Shown one piece after another: positions 56,534 through 63,859 of a stretch of 64,000 nucleotides of DNA; the stretch's first letter is position 1, and each line of letters starts with the position of its first letter. The position numbers and the translations under genes were made by a program. The DNA is from JAYFNU01 sp034933305. Its GTDB lineage: Bacteria > Bacillota > Clostridia > Oscillospirales > Ruminococcaceae. The notes beneath the pieces are model-generated. The model saw only the letters and a list, made by a program, of their open reading frames with translations. It did not search any database and was not told the origin of the DNA. The DNA lies in contig JAYFNU010000024.1 in the NCBI GenBank assembly GCA_034933305.1, positions 74,453 to 138,452 of the forward strand. The letters are read 5' to 3'.

Positions 56534-58390
56534 CTATTTCCGGTAAGCCGGGCCGATCAGAAGCTTGTGATGCGTGATATCGTACTGCACCGCGTAATAG
56601 CGGTTGAGCTCGGGGTCATGGATATCGGCATATTGCAGCGTGCCCTGCGTCGTATACGCGTAGTCCGAGCTCACAAAAGCATATTTCCCCTGCTGCGATT
56701 CCCGCAGCAGCCAGTCAAAATAAACGGGACGCACGGCATTATATGCGTTCAGCGCATGCGGCAGCAGCATATTAAACGAAAGCGTTCCGAAGCTCTGCCC
56801 CTCGACGGGCTGCGTATTGCACCACACGAGATACGGCGTCGTATGCGTATCCTCGTAGTATTCGAGCTCGCTCTTTCCGCTGTCGAAACCCGTCACGCTG
56901 TTGAAATCGTCGCTGATTGCGGATTGATGATCCCCGTACAGGACGACGATCACATCCCGATCCGACTGTGAAAAGTAATCCAGCAGCGTGCCGATCGCGT
57001 CGTCTGTCATCTTTTCGAGCGTCGCAACGCCCTCCATCTGCGCGACGGTATCCGCCGGCAGCGACGCCGCATCCGGATCTGTTACCTTGACGGTCTCATA
57101 GCCCTGCTCGCTCAGCATGGCAAGATTCGTATAGGATCCGTGGTTCTGCATCGTTTCGAGGTTGATAAAGATCGGCTTGTCGCTTTCCGCCATCCGCTCG
57201 TAATCCCTGATCAGCTGCTTTACGCTGGACTCATCGCTGGGCTGGTTGCGCACATACTGTATCGGGCTCACGTCGTAGTCTCCGATATACTGCTGCTTGT
57301 CGAAGCCGAGATCGGAGTACGCGGTAACGGCATTGAACATCTCCGACGTGTAGGACACGGCCACCAACGACTGGTAGCCCTTGCCGCCCAGGTAGGATAC
57401 GATGTTCGGTATGCCGTCGTAGATGTAGTCGTTGTAGGCAATGGTCGTGACGTACGGGTTATTGGTCGCAAGCCCCGTGAACACTTCGAACTCGGCGTTC
57501 ACCGTGCCGCCGCCGTACAGGCAGGAGAGGATATTTCCGCTGTAGCCCTGCGCCTTATAGCGGTCGTAATTCGCATGGATGTCGGTATCGAATTCATATC
57601 CGTACTGGTCCATGTCATAGTAGGTCTCCAGCAGAATCACGATGATATCCGGCGATTTCTGCCCCTTTGGCGCCTCCATGCGCCCGATCTCATCGCCGAT
57701 TCCCGAAATTACCGTTTCATAGTTATCCGGAACGGCTTTATTGAATATCTGTCCGTTCGTCAGTCTGAAAAAAGCAGAGAAGAAGGTATCCTCATAGTAC
57801 CGGGAAATGATATTGGAATAATATGCATCGATGGAAAGATCGTTGTCCTTTAAAAACACCGCATCGTAATAAGCGCCGCAGAAGAACAGCAGAACGGCCG
57901 CAGCGCAGATATGCATCCAGGGCTTTCCTGCTTTATTCTCCGGGAGCTTGAAAAAGGACAGCAGAACCGAGGACAGGAGGATCAGCGCGAGAAAAAAGAT
58001 CATGCGCTTTGTCAGCGGCATGCTCGTGAAGCCCACCGCATCCACGGCGTCGCCGATGGTGTACAGATCCGACGGTACGACCGGATAGTTCCAGTAAAGT
58101 CTTTTATAATAATCCGCATAAGTCGCCAAAAAGAATACAGCCCCGACAAGGGAACAGGGTATCCACACGCGGCGCAGCAATACGGTTGCGGCCGCGATGA
58201 GCAGCGAAAAGAATATCCACGCGTAAAGATAGCACGGCGTGCGCGTGACGACATAATTGACGAACCAGGAAAACGGAGCCCTCGGATAACACAGCTCCAT
58301 CAACAGATAGCAGAAATAGGGATACAGAACCACAGCCGCCCATGTCACAAGCCGGTTGAGCCAGGGCTTTTGCTTTATCCTGCCGCGCAC
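56534..58390 (-). CDS. LtaS-type sulfatase-fold membrane protein
   Basis: 618 residues from GTG 58390 (AAGGGGG 8 nt upstream); a TTG at 58420 is the longer alternative. Five membrane segments in the first ~190 residues, then an extracellular sulfatase/alkaline-phosphatase fold. Metal and nucleophile residues: Glu255 in VILLETYYD, Thr296 in GGGTVNAEFEVF and Asp-His in LYGDHQS. Family members transfer glycerol- or other polyol-phosphate to surface polymers; the exact polymer is not evident. Confidence 0.85.
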   Translation of the reverse strand: MRGRIKQKPWLNRLVTWAAVVLYPYFCYLLMELCYPRAPFSWFVNYVVTRTPCYLYAWIFFSLLIAAATVLLRRVWIPCSLVGAVFFLATYADYYKRLYWNYPVVPSDLYTIGDAVDAVGFTSMPLTKRMIFFLALILLSSVLLSFFKLPENKAGKPWMHICAAAVLLFFCGAYYDAVFLKDNDLSIDAYYSNIISRYYEDTFFSAFFRLTNGQIFNKAVPDNYETVISGIGDEIGRMEAPKGQKSPDIIVILLETYYDMDQYGYEFDTDIHANYDRYKAQGYSGNILSCLYGGGTVNAEFEVFTGLATNNPYVTTIAYNDYIYDGIPNIVSYLGGKGYQSLVAVSYTSEMFNAVTAYSDLGFDKQQYIGDYDVSPIQYVRNQPSDESSVKQLIRDYERMAESDKPIFINLETMQNHGSYTNLAMLSEQGYETVKVTDPDAASLPADTVAQMEGVATLEKMTDDAIGTLLDYFSQSDRDVIVVLYGDHQSAISDDFNSVTGFDSGKSELEYYEDTHTTPYLVWCNTQPVEGQSFGTLSFNMLLPHALNAYNAVRPVYFDWLLRESQQGKYAFVSSDYAYTTQGTLQYADIHDPELNRYYAVQYDITHHKLLIGPAYRK

Positions 58391-58708
58391 TGCCAACGCC
58401 CCCTTACGCTTACACCTCAATTCTATATCAACCGATCAAAAAGGACAAGCGTTTCCGGGATTTCCGCCGCACCTCATGCTTAAGTTTTTCCGCCTTTCAT
58501 GCCAAAGCAGGCGGCACCGGTTGCCTGCTTTTCAACATCTTTCTTTGCTTGAACGCACACAAAAACAAACAGCGCCCTGTTCCCCGCGCTGTTCAAAAAG
58601 CAAAAGAGCGCGAACATCCTCGGCGCGGTATTTGACGATCTGCCCGCTTCAAACGACGGCCAAAAATGAAAAGTGTGTTATTTCTCGTGTTATTTCCAAA
58701 ATAAAAAA
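58391..58708. other. Intergenic region upstream of the LtaS-type gene
   Basis: No convincing gene. It should hold the promoter of the minus-strand sulfatase-fold gene; I could not pick a clear one. It ends in the terminator hairpin at 58709-58733. Confidence 0.4.
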
Positions 58709-58739
58709 GCCCGTAGATGCCGAATCTACGGGCTTTTTT
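58703..58739. terminator. Hairpin terminator next to attL
   Basis: Ten-bp stem GCCCGTAGAT/ATCTACGGGC (58709-58718, 58724-58733) with T6 on each strand. Before integration it would have lain immediately downstream of tRNA-Asn, as the terminator of that tRNA transcript. Confidence 0.85.
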
Positions 58740-58740
58740 G

Positions 58741-58786
58741 ATGGCGCCCCCTGTTGGGCTCGAACCAACGACCCTGCGGTTAACAG
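58741..58786. repeat. attL: displaced 46-bp copy of the tRNA-Asn 3' half
   Basis: Identical over 46 bp to 63860-63905. It covers the tRNA 3' end up to the anticodon loop, after which the sequence changes to unrelated DNA, so it is a tRNA remnant and not a functional tRNA. Confidence 0.95.
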
Positions 58787-58925
58787 TGGGATGAAGCGAT
58801 TGTTATTCCATGTTTCTGTTTGCCGCACAGTGTTGTTTCACCCCCTATTTTTCGGTGTTTTCAGCGCTGCGCTTAAGAATTCGCGGATTCTTGGGAAGAA
58901 CGATTTAGCTCTGATTTTGCAGATT

Positions 58926-58945
58926 TGTTAGAAAAGTGTTAGAAC
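58926..58945 (+). repeat. Candidate left arm-type integrase sites (paired TGTTAGAA)
   Basis: TGTTAGAA at 58926-58933 and again at 58937-58944, about 140 bp inside attL. The same octamer pair in the same orientation is found near attR (63750-63769). Confidence 0.5.
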
Positions 58946-58951
58946 ATCGAG

Positions 58952-58967
58952 GCCTACCGTTTACAGA
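58952..58967. repeat. 16-bp inverted repeat, left copy
   Basis: GCCTACCGTTTACAGA; its exact reverse complement occurs at 62547-62562 just ahead of the integrase gene. May be a site for the excisionase-like protein or integrase. Confidence 0.6.
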
Positions 58968-58997
58968 AAGCATGAATAAAGCGACAGGCAAGGACGG

Positions 58998-59054
58998 ATT
59001 TGTCAATAGCCGAACGGAGCGTAGCTCCGTGTCGGAATGAGGCTGTTGACAAAT
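58998..59054. repeat. Long imperfect cruciform near the left end
   Basis: A 12-bp outer stem (58998-59009 with 59043-59054, one G-U) encloses an inner 11-bp stem (59010-59020 with 59024-59035, one bulge) closed by the loop GTA. Too elaborate for a plain terminator; possible single-strand origin or recombination structure. Confidence 0.6.
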
Positions 59055-59073
59055 TCGGACTGCCCCATAATGG

Positions 59074-59112
59074 AAGGAAGAGGCGAAGCCGAACACAGTT
59101 CGGTTTCGCCTC
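59074..59112 (-). terminator. Terminator of the repressor-KAP transcript
   Basis: Fifteen-bp stem with one G-U (59080-59094 with 59098-59112), 8 bp after the KAP stop on the minus strand; tail is pyrimidine-rich (TTCCTTCC) rather than a pure T-run. Confidence 0.65.
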
Positions 59113-59119
59113 TTAGTTG

Positions 59120-60427
59120 CTATACAATTTCAATGATTTTTTGTGCCAGTTCTGCAATAGGTGTCGATTCCTTTTCTTTGAAAAAACGATACAAACTTTT
59201 CCATTTGTGATATAAATTCTCTATTATTATTTCTTCTCTTTCACTTCTCTTCTGACTTGAGGTAAACACTACACGGTAATCACTATAAGACGGCTCTTTT
59301 AAAAAAGATAAGTAGGTCCTATTATTGCCTTTTTGTAGATGTTGATAGATACTACTATCGGCATTATTTCTGTTTTCATTCTTCCTCCACAAAATGTCTC
59401 GATACATATCCGAATCAACATATTTGCACATTATCAAAATCAAACAAGGTAAGGATGCGTCAAGCTCATTTGCCTTAGTTTCATCAAAATACGCCTTCAA
59501 GACAATTGAATAATCTTGATATATTCTATCTATATCTCGCAAAGATAACCCTGAATAATTTAACAAAGACGCGATATCATCATGATAATCGCAACGATCT
59601 GATTTCTCAGTAATATGATCTATATACTTGTCTCTTTTCTCTTCTGGCAACTTAATTTTGTGGTTAATGAATCTAAGCAAATATCCTTCGCCATCTATAC
59701 CGCTACCATAAATTGTTTGTACCGAATGTTTAAGTTGATCGAAGTCAACGGTCAAGAGGAAGCATACGTTCGGAATGTTAAAAATATGCTTAAGTACTTC
59801 CAGCGTTTCAACTGCAAATGTGGGCTTGCATCGGTCTAGCTCATCAATAATAATTAATATTTTGTCAATGTTCTTACTCTGTTCCAGCTCTTTGTTAACA
59901 GTTGTCTTAAACTGTTGAATTCCTTCAGCCTTATCATTAATTTTCGCAAAGCAATATTGCTTGTCAAATATAACTTCTTCAAAACAGTTTTTTGTATTAA
60001 TGATTTCATCACACGCTGATTTACCTAACACTTCTTCCACTTTATCTTTTGCGAAAGCTGAAATAATGCGCGGTATTGATCGGATCAGTTCTTTTGTACC
60101 CTCCTCGCTTAACTGAAATTGTAAAATCTCACTGTGCATAAGAGAATAAATAAGCGGCTCAAACGCATCTGTCAGATAATCGAATTCCCATGCATTATAA
60201 ATTACCGTTTTTATCCGGGGCTTATCATTCTCCAACTTGTTTTTTAGCATATATGCAAAACTGCTTTTCCCCATCCCCCAAGGTGCATCCAAGGCCATTA
60301 CAAAGGAGTTATCCACATCACGCAGATCGTCACTTTGATCTATTATGTTAATTATTGCTTTTGCATATTGTTCTCGGTCTAGTTTATCATCTTCAAAAGT
60401 TAACTCGTTAAGAGCTTTTCTAATCAT
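59120..60427 (-). CDS. KAP-family P-loop NTPase
   Basis: 435 residues. Walker A APWGMGKSS (48-56), the KAP-type NAWEFD (78-83) and Walker B ILIIIDELDRC (190-200) followed by KPTFAVETLEVLKHIF. C-terminal half is helical, with no clear membrane insertion that some KAP proteins carry. KAP NTPases (PF07693) include the phage-exclusion protein PifA of plasmid F, so a defence role is an inference worth testing. Its ATG overlaps the repressor stop as ATGA, so expression is tied to the repressor. Confidence 0.88.
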   Translation of the reverse strand: MIRKALNELTFEDDKLDREQYAKAIINIIDQSDDLRDVDNSFVMALDAPWGMGKSSFAYMLKNKLENDKPRIKTVIYNAWEFDYLTDAFEPLIYSLMHSEILQFQLSEEGTKELIRSIPRIISAFAKDKVEEVLGKSACDEIINTKNCFEEVIFDKQYCFAKINDKAEGIQQFKTTVNKELEQSKNIDKILIIIDELDRCKPTFAVETLEVLKHIFNIPNVCFLLTVDFDQLKHSVQTIYGSGIDGEGYLLRFINHKIKLPEEKRDKYIDHITEKSDRCDYHDDIASLLNYSGLSLRDIDRIYQDYSIVLKAYFDETKANELDASLPCLILIMCKYVDSDMYRDILWRKNENRNNADSSIYQHLQKGNNRTYLSFLKEPSYSDYRVVFTSSQKRSEREEIIIENLYHKWKSLYRFFKEKESTPIAELAQKIIEIV

Positions 60428-61137
60428 ATTTTTCTCCCCACCTCGGCAACTCTGCCAAGAATGACGATATCGTCTTTCGAGTAAGTTTCAATCGGGAACG
60501 TTGCATTAAATGGTAACATAGTGTAGCTGTCGCCGGAAATGAGCAGTTTCCTGTAACGCAGTTCATCCTTATCTTTAAGCGAGTAGGCAACAATATCGCC
60601 GCTCTTGCAAACATCTGTATAGTCGATCTGCACGCGGTCTCCCTCTTTAAGCACAGGGCTCATGGCGTCATCAGCAACGGGGAACGAAATATCAACGGCT
60701 GCTTTTCCCTTCATGCGTTCGAAATTCACATTGTTCTTCTTAATTTCCTTGCAAAAATACAAAACAAAGTCAGACATCGGTACACCATCAAATTGCTTCT
60801 TAATGGCCACAGTCTTTGCCGTTTTTGCAATTTGTTTGATGGCGCTGACTGTATTGTCCCTCATCATATTTTTCACGCCGGATACAAACTCTCTGATTGT
60901 TTCAGGCGCGTTATCAAGGTACGATTCTAAAACCAGTAAATCAGGGTCAGCATTTAAAGCAACCGACAGCGCTCTGGAAATGTCCTCAGACGCCACGCGG
61001 TTGTTTTTTTCATTTCTTAAAAGGCTGATATAGGACGGGGAAACATCCTGCCCCAGCTCTCCACACCTTTTTGCGATCTCGACAGCGGATAAGCCGGACT
61101 TTTCAATTAACCCGTTCAACACCTGTGCATATGGCAT
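60424..61137 (-). CDS. XRE-family repressor with inactive S24/LexA-like domain
   Basis: 237 residues from ATG 61137, with a strong GAGAGGTGATC ribosome site; a GTG at 61146 lies inside that site. N-terminal helix-turn-helix (about 5-60, SPSYISLLRNEKNN), linker, and a C-terminal S24 fold (about 145-237). The position of the nucleophile in G-D-S-M-x-P reads DDAMSP (Ala158) and the catalytic Lys position reads Arg196, so self-cleavage is not expected. Likely the element's master repressor; the intergenic region to rep has candidate operators. Confidence 0.88.
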   Translation of the reverse strand: MPYAQVLNGLIEKSGLSAVEIAKRCGELGQDVSPSYISLLRNEKNNRVASEDISRALSVALNADPDLLVLESYLDNAPETIREFVSGVKNMMRDNTVSAIKQIAKTAKTVAIKKQFDGVPMSDFVLYFCKEIKKNNVNFERMKGKAAVDISFPVADDAMSPVLKEGDRVQIDYTDVCKSGDIVAYSLKDKDELRYRKLLISGDSYTMLPFNATFPIETYSKDDIVILGRVAEVGRKI

Positions 61138-61163
61138 TTTGATCACCTCTCTGCGTTGAGTGT

Positions 61164-61189
61164 ATCATAAGATTACAATTTTGTAAATA
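61164..61189. promoter_or_regulatory. Candidate repressor operator OL and repressor promoter
   Basis: Palindrome TTACAA-TT-TTGTAA (61173-61186), extended to TTGTAAATA (61181-61189). The minus-strand TATGAT at 61164-61169 can serve as -10 for the repressor, with the palindrome over its -35 region, so autoregulation is plausible. Confidence 0.55.
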
Positions 61190-61193
61190 CATG

Positions 61194-61222
61194 TTGACAT
61201 GGTTGATCTTTTGATATATATT
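61194..61222 (+). promoter_or_regulatory. Promoter of rep-xis-int
   Basis: TTGACA (61194-61199), 17-bp spacer, TATATT (61217-61222). It is flanked by the palindrome at 61173-61186 and a second TTGTAAATA at 61240-61248, consistent with repression by the divergent XRE protein. Confidence 0.75.
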
Positions 61223-61239
61223 GTCCGTAGCACACAGTA

Positions 61240-61248
61240 TTGTAAATA
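61240..61248 (+). promoter_or_regulatory. Candidate second operator half-site
   Basis: TTGTAAATA, the same nonamer as at 61181-61189, located near or just after the rep transcription start. Confidence 0.45.
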
Positions 61249-61271
61249 TATATTTGCTGTTATGTGTCTTC

Positions 61272-61301
61272 GCGTTCTGCTGCGGAACGCAGCGGCGCGG
61301 A
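61272..61301. repeat. GC-rich palindromes and GCGG repeats beside the origin hairpin
   Basis: GCGTTC/GAACGC (61272-61277, 61285-61290) and CTGCG/CGCAG (61280-61284, 61288-61292) overlap, followed by spaced GCGG units. Such repeats next to the hairpin could be Rep-binding iterons, but the case is weak. Confidence 0.35.
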
Positions 61302-61336
61302 GAAAGCGCAAAAGATAGTATTACCTTTTGCGTTTC
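61302..61336 (+). other. Rolling-circle origin stem-loop with circovirus-type nonanucleotide
   Basis: Perfect 8-bp stem CGCAAAAG (61307-61314) and CTTTTGCG (61325-61332), extended by GAAA/TTTC across a one-base bulge. The 10-nt loop contains TAGTATTAC (61316-61324), identical to the nonanucleotide of circovirus origins (nicked TAGTATT/AC by Rep). It lies 44 nt upstream of the rep start. Confidence 0.85.
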
Positions 61337-61379
61337 ATGTGTAATTGTGTACAGCTTATGCTGAAAGGAGGTGAAATCA

Positions 61380-62339
61380 ATGGCAAAAGATAAAGCCTAT
61401 CGAAAATGGATGCTCACGATCAACAATCCCCTTGACAACGGATTTCCCCATGCAACAATTAATGAAATCCTGCAAACCACACCCTACACATATTACTGCT
61501 TGTGCGACGAAACAGGCGAACAAGGAACGCCGCACACACACGTTTATGTTGTGTACCAAAACGCAGTTCTTTTCGACACGATGAAGAAGCGATTCTACCA
61601 AGCGCACATCGAACCGGCAAAGGGTACGCCGCAGGATAACAGGGCATATATCCGCAAGGACGGAAAATGGGTAAACGATGAAAAGCACGAGACGAACCAC
61701 ATAGAAACCTTTGAAGAATACGGCGAATTACCGCCGGACAAAGAAACAAAAGCGGCGTCTGTCAGCGCAGAAATATTAGAGCTGATCAAACAGAACTATT
61801 CGACGCCGGAAATTCTCTGCATGCATCCTACTGCCATAAATCAAATTGACAAAATTGAAAAAGTGCGCCAGATGATAATTTATGAAGATGCTCCGGACTG
61901 GCGTGACGTTTATGTAACATATATCTACGGCGGCACCGGCGTCGGCAAGACAAGCAGTGTCATTCGCAAGCACGGCGCAAAGAACGTGTACAAAGTCACA
62001 AACTACAAACATCCGTTTGACGCGTATGCAGGGCAGGACGTTCTACTGCTCGATGAGTTCCGCAGCTCTCTCGATTTCAGCGAGCTTCTCAACTATCTCG
62101 ACGGATATTCCATAAATCTGCCCTGCCGGTATCAGGACAAAGTTGCATTGTATACGCAGGTGTACATTGTCAGCAATATCGCGTTAGAATGTCAATATCC
62201 CGCCGTTCGACGAGACGCCAACTGGGATGCTTTGCTTCGCCGCATTCATTTAGTTCTGCGTTATGAGCGAAATGACAATCCTTTCATAAAAGAGCCCGTG
62301 ATCTTTGAAGAACCTCAAAATCAATTCGTAAAGGAGTAG
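61380..62339 (+). CDS. rep: CRESS-type replication initiator (HUH endonuclease + SF3 helicase)
   Basis: 319 residues from ATG 61380, 8 nt after GGAGG; the GTG at 61371 is part of that site. Motif I WMLTINN (10-16), motif II PHTHVYVVY with the HUH pair His52/His54, motif III YIRK (90-93) with the nicking Tyr90 and Lys93. The helicase part has Walker A GGTGVGKT (184-191), Walker B VLLLDEF (221-227), motif C IVSN (263-266) and an Arg-finger candidate RR (287-288). This is the architecture of circovirus/geminivirus-type Reps and of related bacterial plasmid Reps. It should nick the adjacent TAGTATTAC loop and start rolling-circle replication. Confidence 0.93.
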   Translation: MAKDKAYRKWMLTINNPLDNGFPHATINEILQTTPYTYYCLCDETGEQGTPHTHVYVVYQNAVLFDTMKKRFYQAHIEPAKGTPQDNRAYIRKDGKWVNDEKHETNHIETFEEYGELPPDKETKAASVSAEILELIKQNYSTPEILCMHPTAINQIDKIEKVRQMIIYEDAPDWRDVYVTYIYGGTGVGKTSSVIRKHGAKNVYKVTNYKHPFDAYAGQDVLLLDEFRSSLDFSELLNYLDGYSINLPCRYQDKVALYTQVYIVSNIALECQYPAVRRDANWDALLRRIHLVLRYERNDNPFIKEPVIFEEPQNQFVKE

Positions 62340-62341
62340 CA

Positions 62342-62527
62342 ATGTTTAACTCTTATCCTGATGTGCTGACGGTCGATCAGGTAAGAGAGGCTTTACATAT
62401 CGGAAAAAATACGATATATAAGTTATTAAAAAACAATCAGATCAAAAGTATAAGAATTGGAACAAAACACGTAATTCCGAAAGTCTTTCTTATCGAATAC
62501 ATCAACTCTTGCCGTTCGCACGATTGA
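62342..62527 (+). CDS. xis: Excisionase-like small helix-turn-helix protein
   Basis: 61 residues with the MerR/excisionase-type HTH_17 pattern VLTVDQVREALHIGKNTIYKLL and a following wing (SIRIGTKHVIPK). Starts 2 bp after rep and is followed by the integrase, a typical place for a directionality factor. Confidence 0.85.
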   Translation: MFNSYPDVLTVDQVREALHIGKNTIYKLLKNNQIKSIRIGTKHVIPKVFLIEYINSCRSHD

Positions 62528-62546
62528 ATGCATATCATCATATTCG

Positions 62547-62562
62547 TCTGTAAACGGTAGGC
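62547..62562. repeat. 16-bp inverted repeat, right copy
   Basis: Reverse complement of 58952-58967, located between xis and int. Confidence 0.6.
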
Positions 62563-62591
62563 AATCTTTCTGTCACCGAAAGGAGAAAAAA

Positions 62592-63755
62592 ATGACAGGT
62601 AGCCTACAGGTAAAAAATAATAAATACTACGCAGTACTCAACACCTATGATGCAAACGGGAAAAGGAAACCGACATGGATTTCCACCGGCTTTACAGTCA
62701 AAGGAAACAAAAAGCGTGCGGAAACTTTTTTGCAACAGCGAATTCGGCAATACACAGATTTCAATGATCGGCTCAAATGTGATGTTCTTTTAAGCGATTA
62801 TGTTCGCCATTGGCTTTCTATCGCAAAGCTGCGAAAAGATGCTGTCACCTATCAGGGCTATGAAGCAGCCGCGAACGCGCATATTCTCCCCTACTTCGAT
62901 CAGGCCTCTGTAAGGCTCGTTGATGCCAATCACAAGGTACTACAGGTGTTCTTTGATGAAAAGGCAAAAACGGGCCGCATAGACGGCAAGGGCGGCTTAT
63001 CTGCAAAGACCCTGCGCATTTTCAAAAACATCCTGCGGCAGACGTTCACCGAGGCAATGGAAAACGAGCTTATCAGCAGCAATCCCTGTGACAAGCTCAC
63101 CCTACCGCCGATCGAACGTTACGAATACAGCTTCTACAATGCGCAGGAAATCACAGCGCTGTTTGACGCATTGAAACATGAGCCTCTTTTGCCGTTGATC
63201 AAGGTCACAGTCCTATATGGTCTGCGGCGCAGCGAATTGCTCGGCTTGCAGTGGGACAGCGTTGACTTTGTCCGCAACACGCTCACGATTCGCCACACGG
63301 TTTCCCTCGGAACAAAGGTAGTTGAGAAAAACAAAACAAAGACCGAAAGCAGCTATCGCAGCTTTCCGCTGATGGGTGAAGTTCGTGCGATATTTTTGGC
63401 AGCAAAGCAAAACGAGGAAAGCAACAAAAAGCTGTTCGGAAAAGACTACCACAACAACAGCTACATCTTCAAATGGCCTGACGGGACTCCCTATGCACCG
63501 GCATACATCACGCATAAGTTTGATAAGCTGCTCAAAGCTAACGATCTGCGACACATCCGCTTTCATGAGCTACGTCACAGCTGCGCGAGCTACATGATCG
63601 ATCACGGTTTCACGCTCAAAGACATTCAGGAATGGCTCGGACACGCAGACATCAAGCTGACTGCAAACATCTATTCCCACCTTGACGTTTCCCGCAAGCA
63701 GCACATTGCCGCGAGCTTTTCAGACATTCTCGGAACAGCTCCCGAAAGGTGTTAG
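62592..63755 (+). CDS. int: Site-specific tyrosine integrase
   Basis: 387 residues. N-terminal arm-binding region (about 1-60, with YYAVLNTYDANGKRK), SAM-like core-binding domain (62-165) and catalytic domain with Arg212 (GLRRSEL), His325-x-x-Arg328 (HELRH), His351 (LGHADIKLT) and Tyr361. Tn916/phage-type integrase. Its gene ends 105 bp from attR in the tRNA-Asn, and its stop overlaps a TGTTAGAA repeat. AAAGGAGA site upstream of ATG 62592. Confidence 0.95.
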   Translation: MTGSLQVKNNKYYAVLNTYDANGKRKPTWISTGFTVKGNKKRAETFLQQRIRQYTDFNDRLKCDVLLSDYVRHWLSIAKLRKDAVTYQGYEAAANAHILPYFDQASVRLVDANHKVLQVFFDEKAKTGRIDGKGGLSAKTLRIFKNILRQTFTEAMENELISSNPCDKLTLPPIERYEYSFYNAQEITALFDALKHEPLLPLIKVTVLYGLRRSELLGLQWDSVDFVRNTLTIRHTVSLGTKVVEKNKTKTESSYRSFPLMGEVRAIFLAAKQNEESNKKLFGKDYHNNSYIFKWPDGTPYAPAYITHKFDKLLKANDLRHIRFHELRHSCASYMIDHGFTLKDIQEWLGHADIKLTANIYSHLDVSRKQHIAASFSDILGTAPERC

Positions 63756-63769
63756 AAACGGTGTTAGAA
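63750..63769 (+). repeat. Candidate right arm-type integrase sites (paired TGTTAGAA)
   Basis: TGTTAGAA at 63750-63757 (overlapping the integrase stop) and 63762-63769, same octamer and orientation as 58926-58944. Confidence 0.5.
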
Positions 63770-63810
63770 GAACGCGCGCAATTCACCATGGTGAGGAGTT
63801 TTTGGCAAAA

Positions 63811-63855
63811 CAAAAACCTCACAAATGCCCTGAAATAAGGCATCTGTGAGGTTTG
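63811..63855 (+). terminator. Terminator of the rep-xis-int transcript
   Basis: Stem CCTCACA (63817-63823) with TGTGAGG (63845-63851), extended by ATGCC/GGCAT. Followed by TTTGTG. It separates the integrase from the tRNA, and minus-strand flanking A-runs allow action on the tRNA-Asn transcript. Confidence 0.7.
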
Positions 63856-63859
63856 TGCA

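Noticed and set aside
58741..58786. Second tRNA-Asn gene at the left junction
   Set aside because: Only the 3' half is present; beyond the anticodon loop the sequence is unrelated, so it is the attL duplicate.
58787..59079. Small frame 58905-59096 (minus) as an element gene
   Set aside because: It runs through the cruciform, lacks a ribosome site and has no family resemblance.
61371..61379. GTG at 61371 as the start of rep
   Set aside because: It is part of the AAAGGAGGTG ribosome-binding site; the ATG at 61380 has correct spacing.
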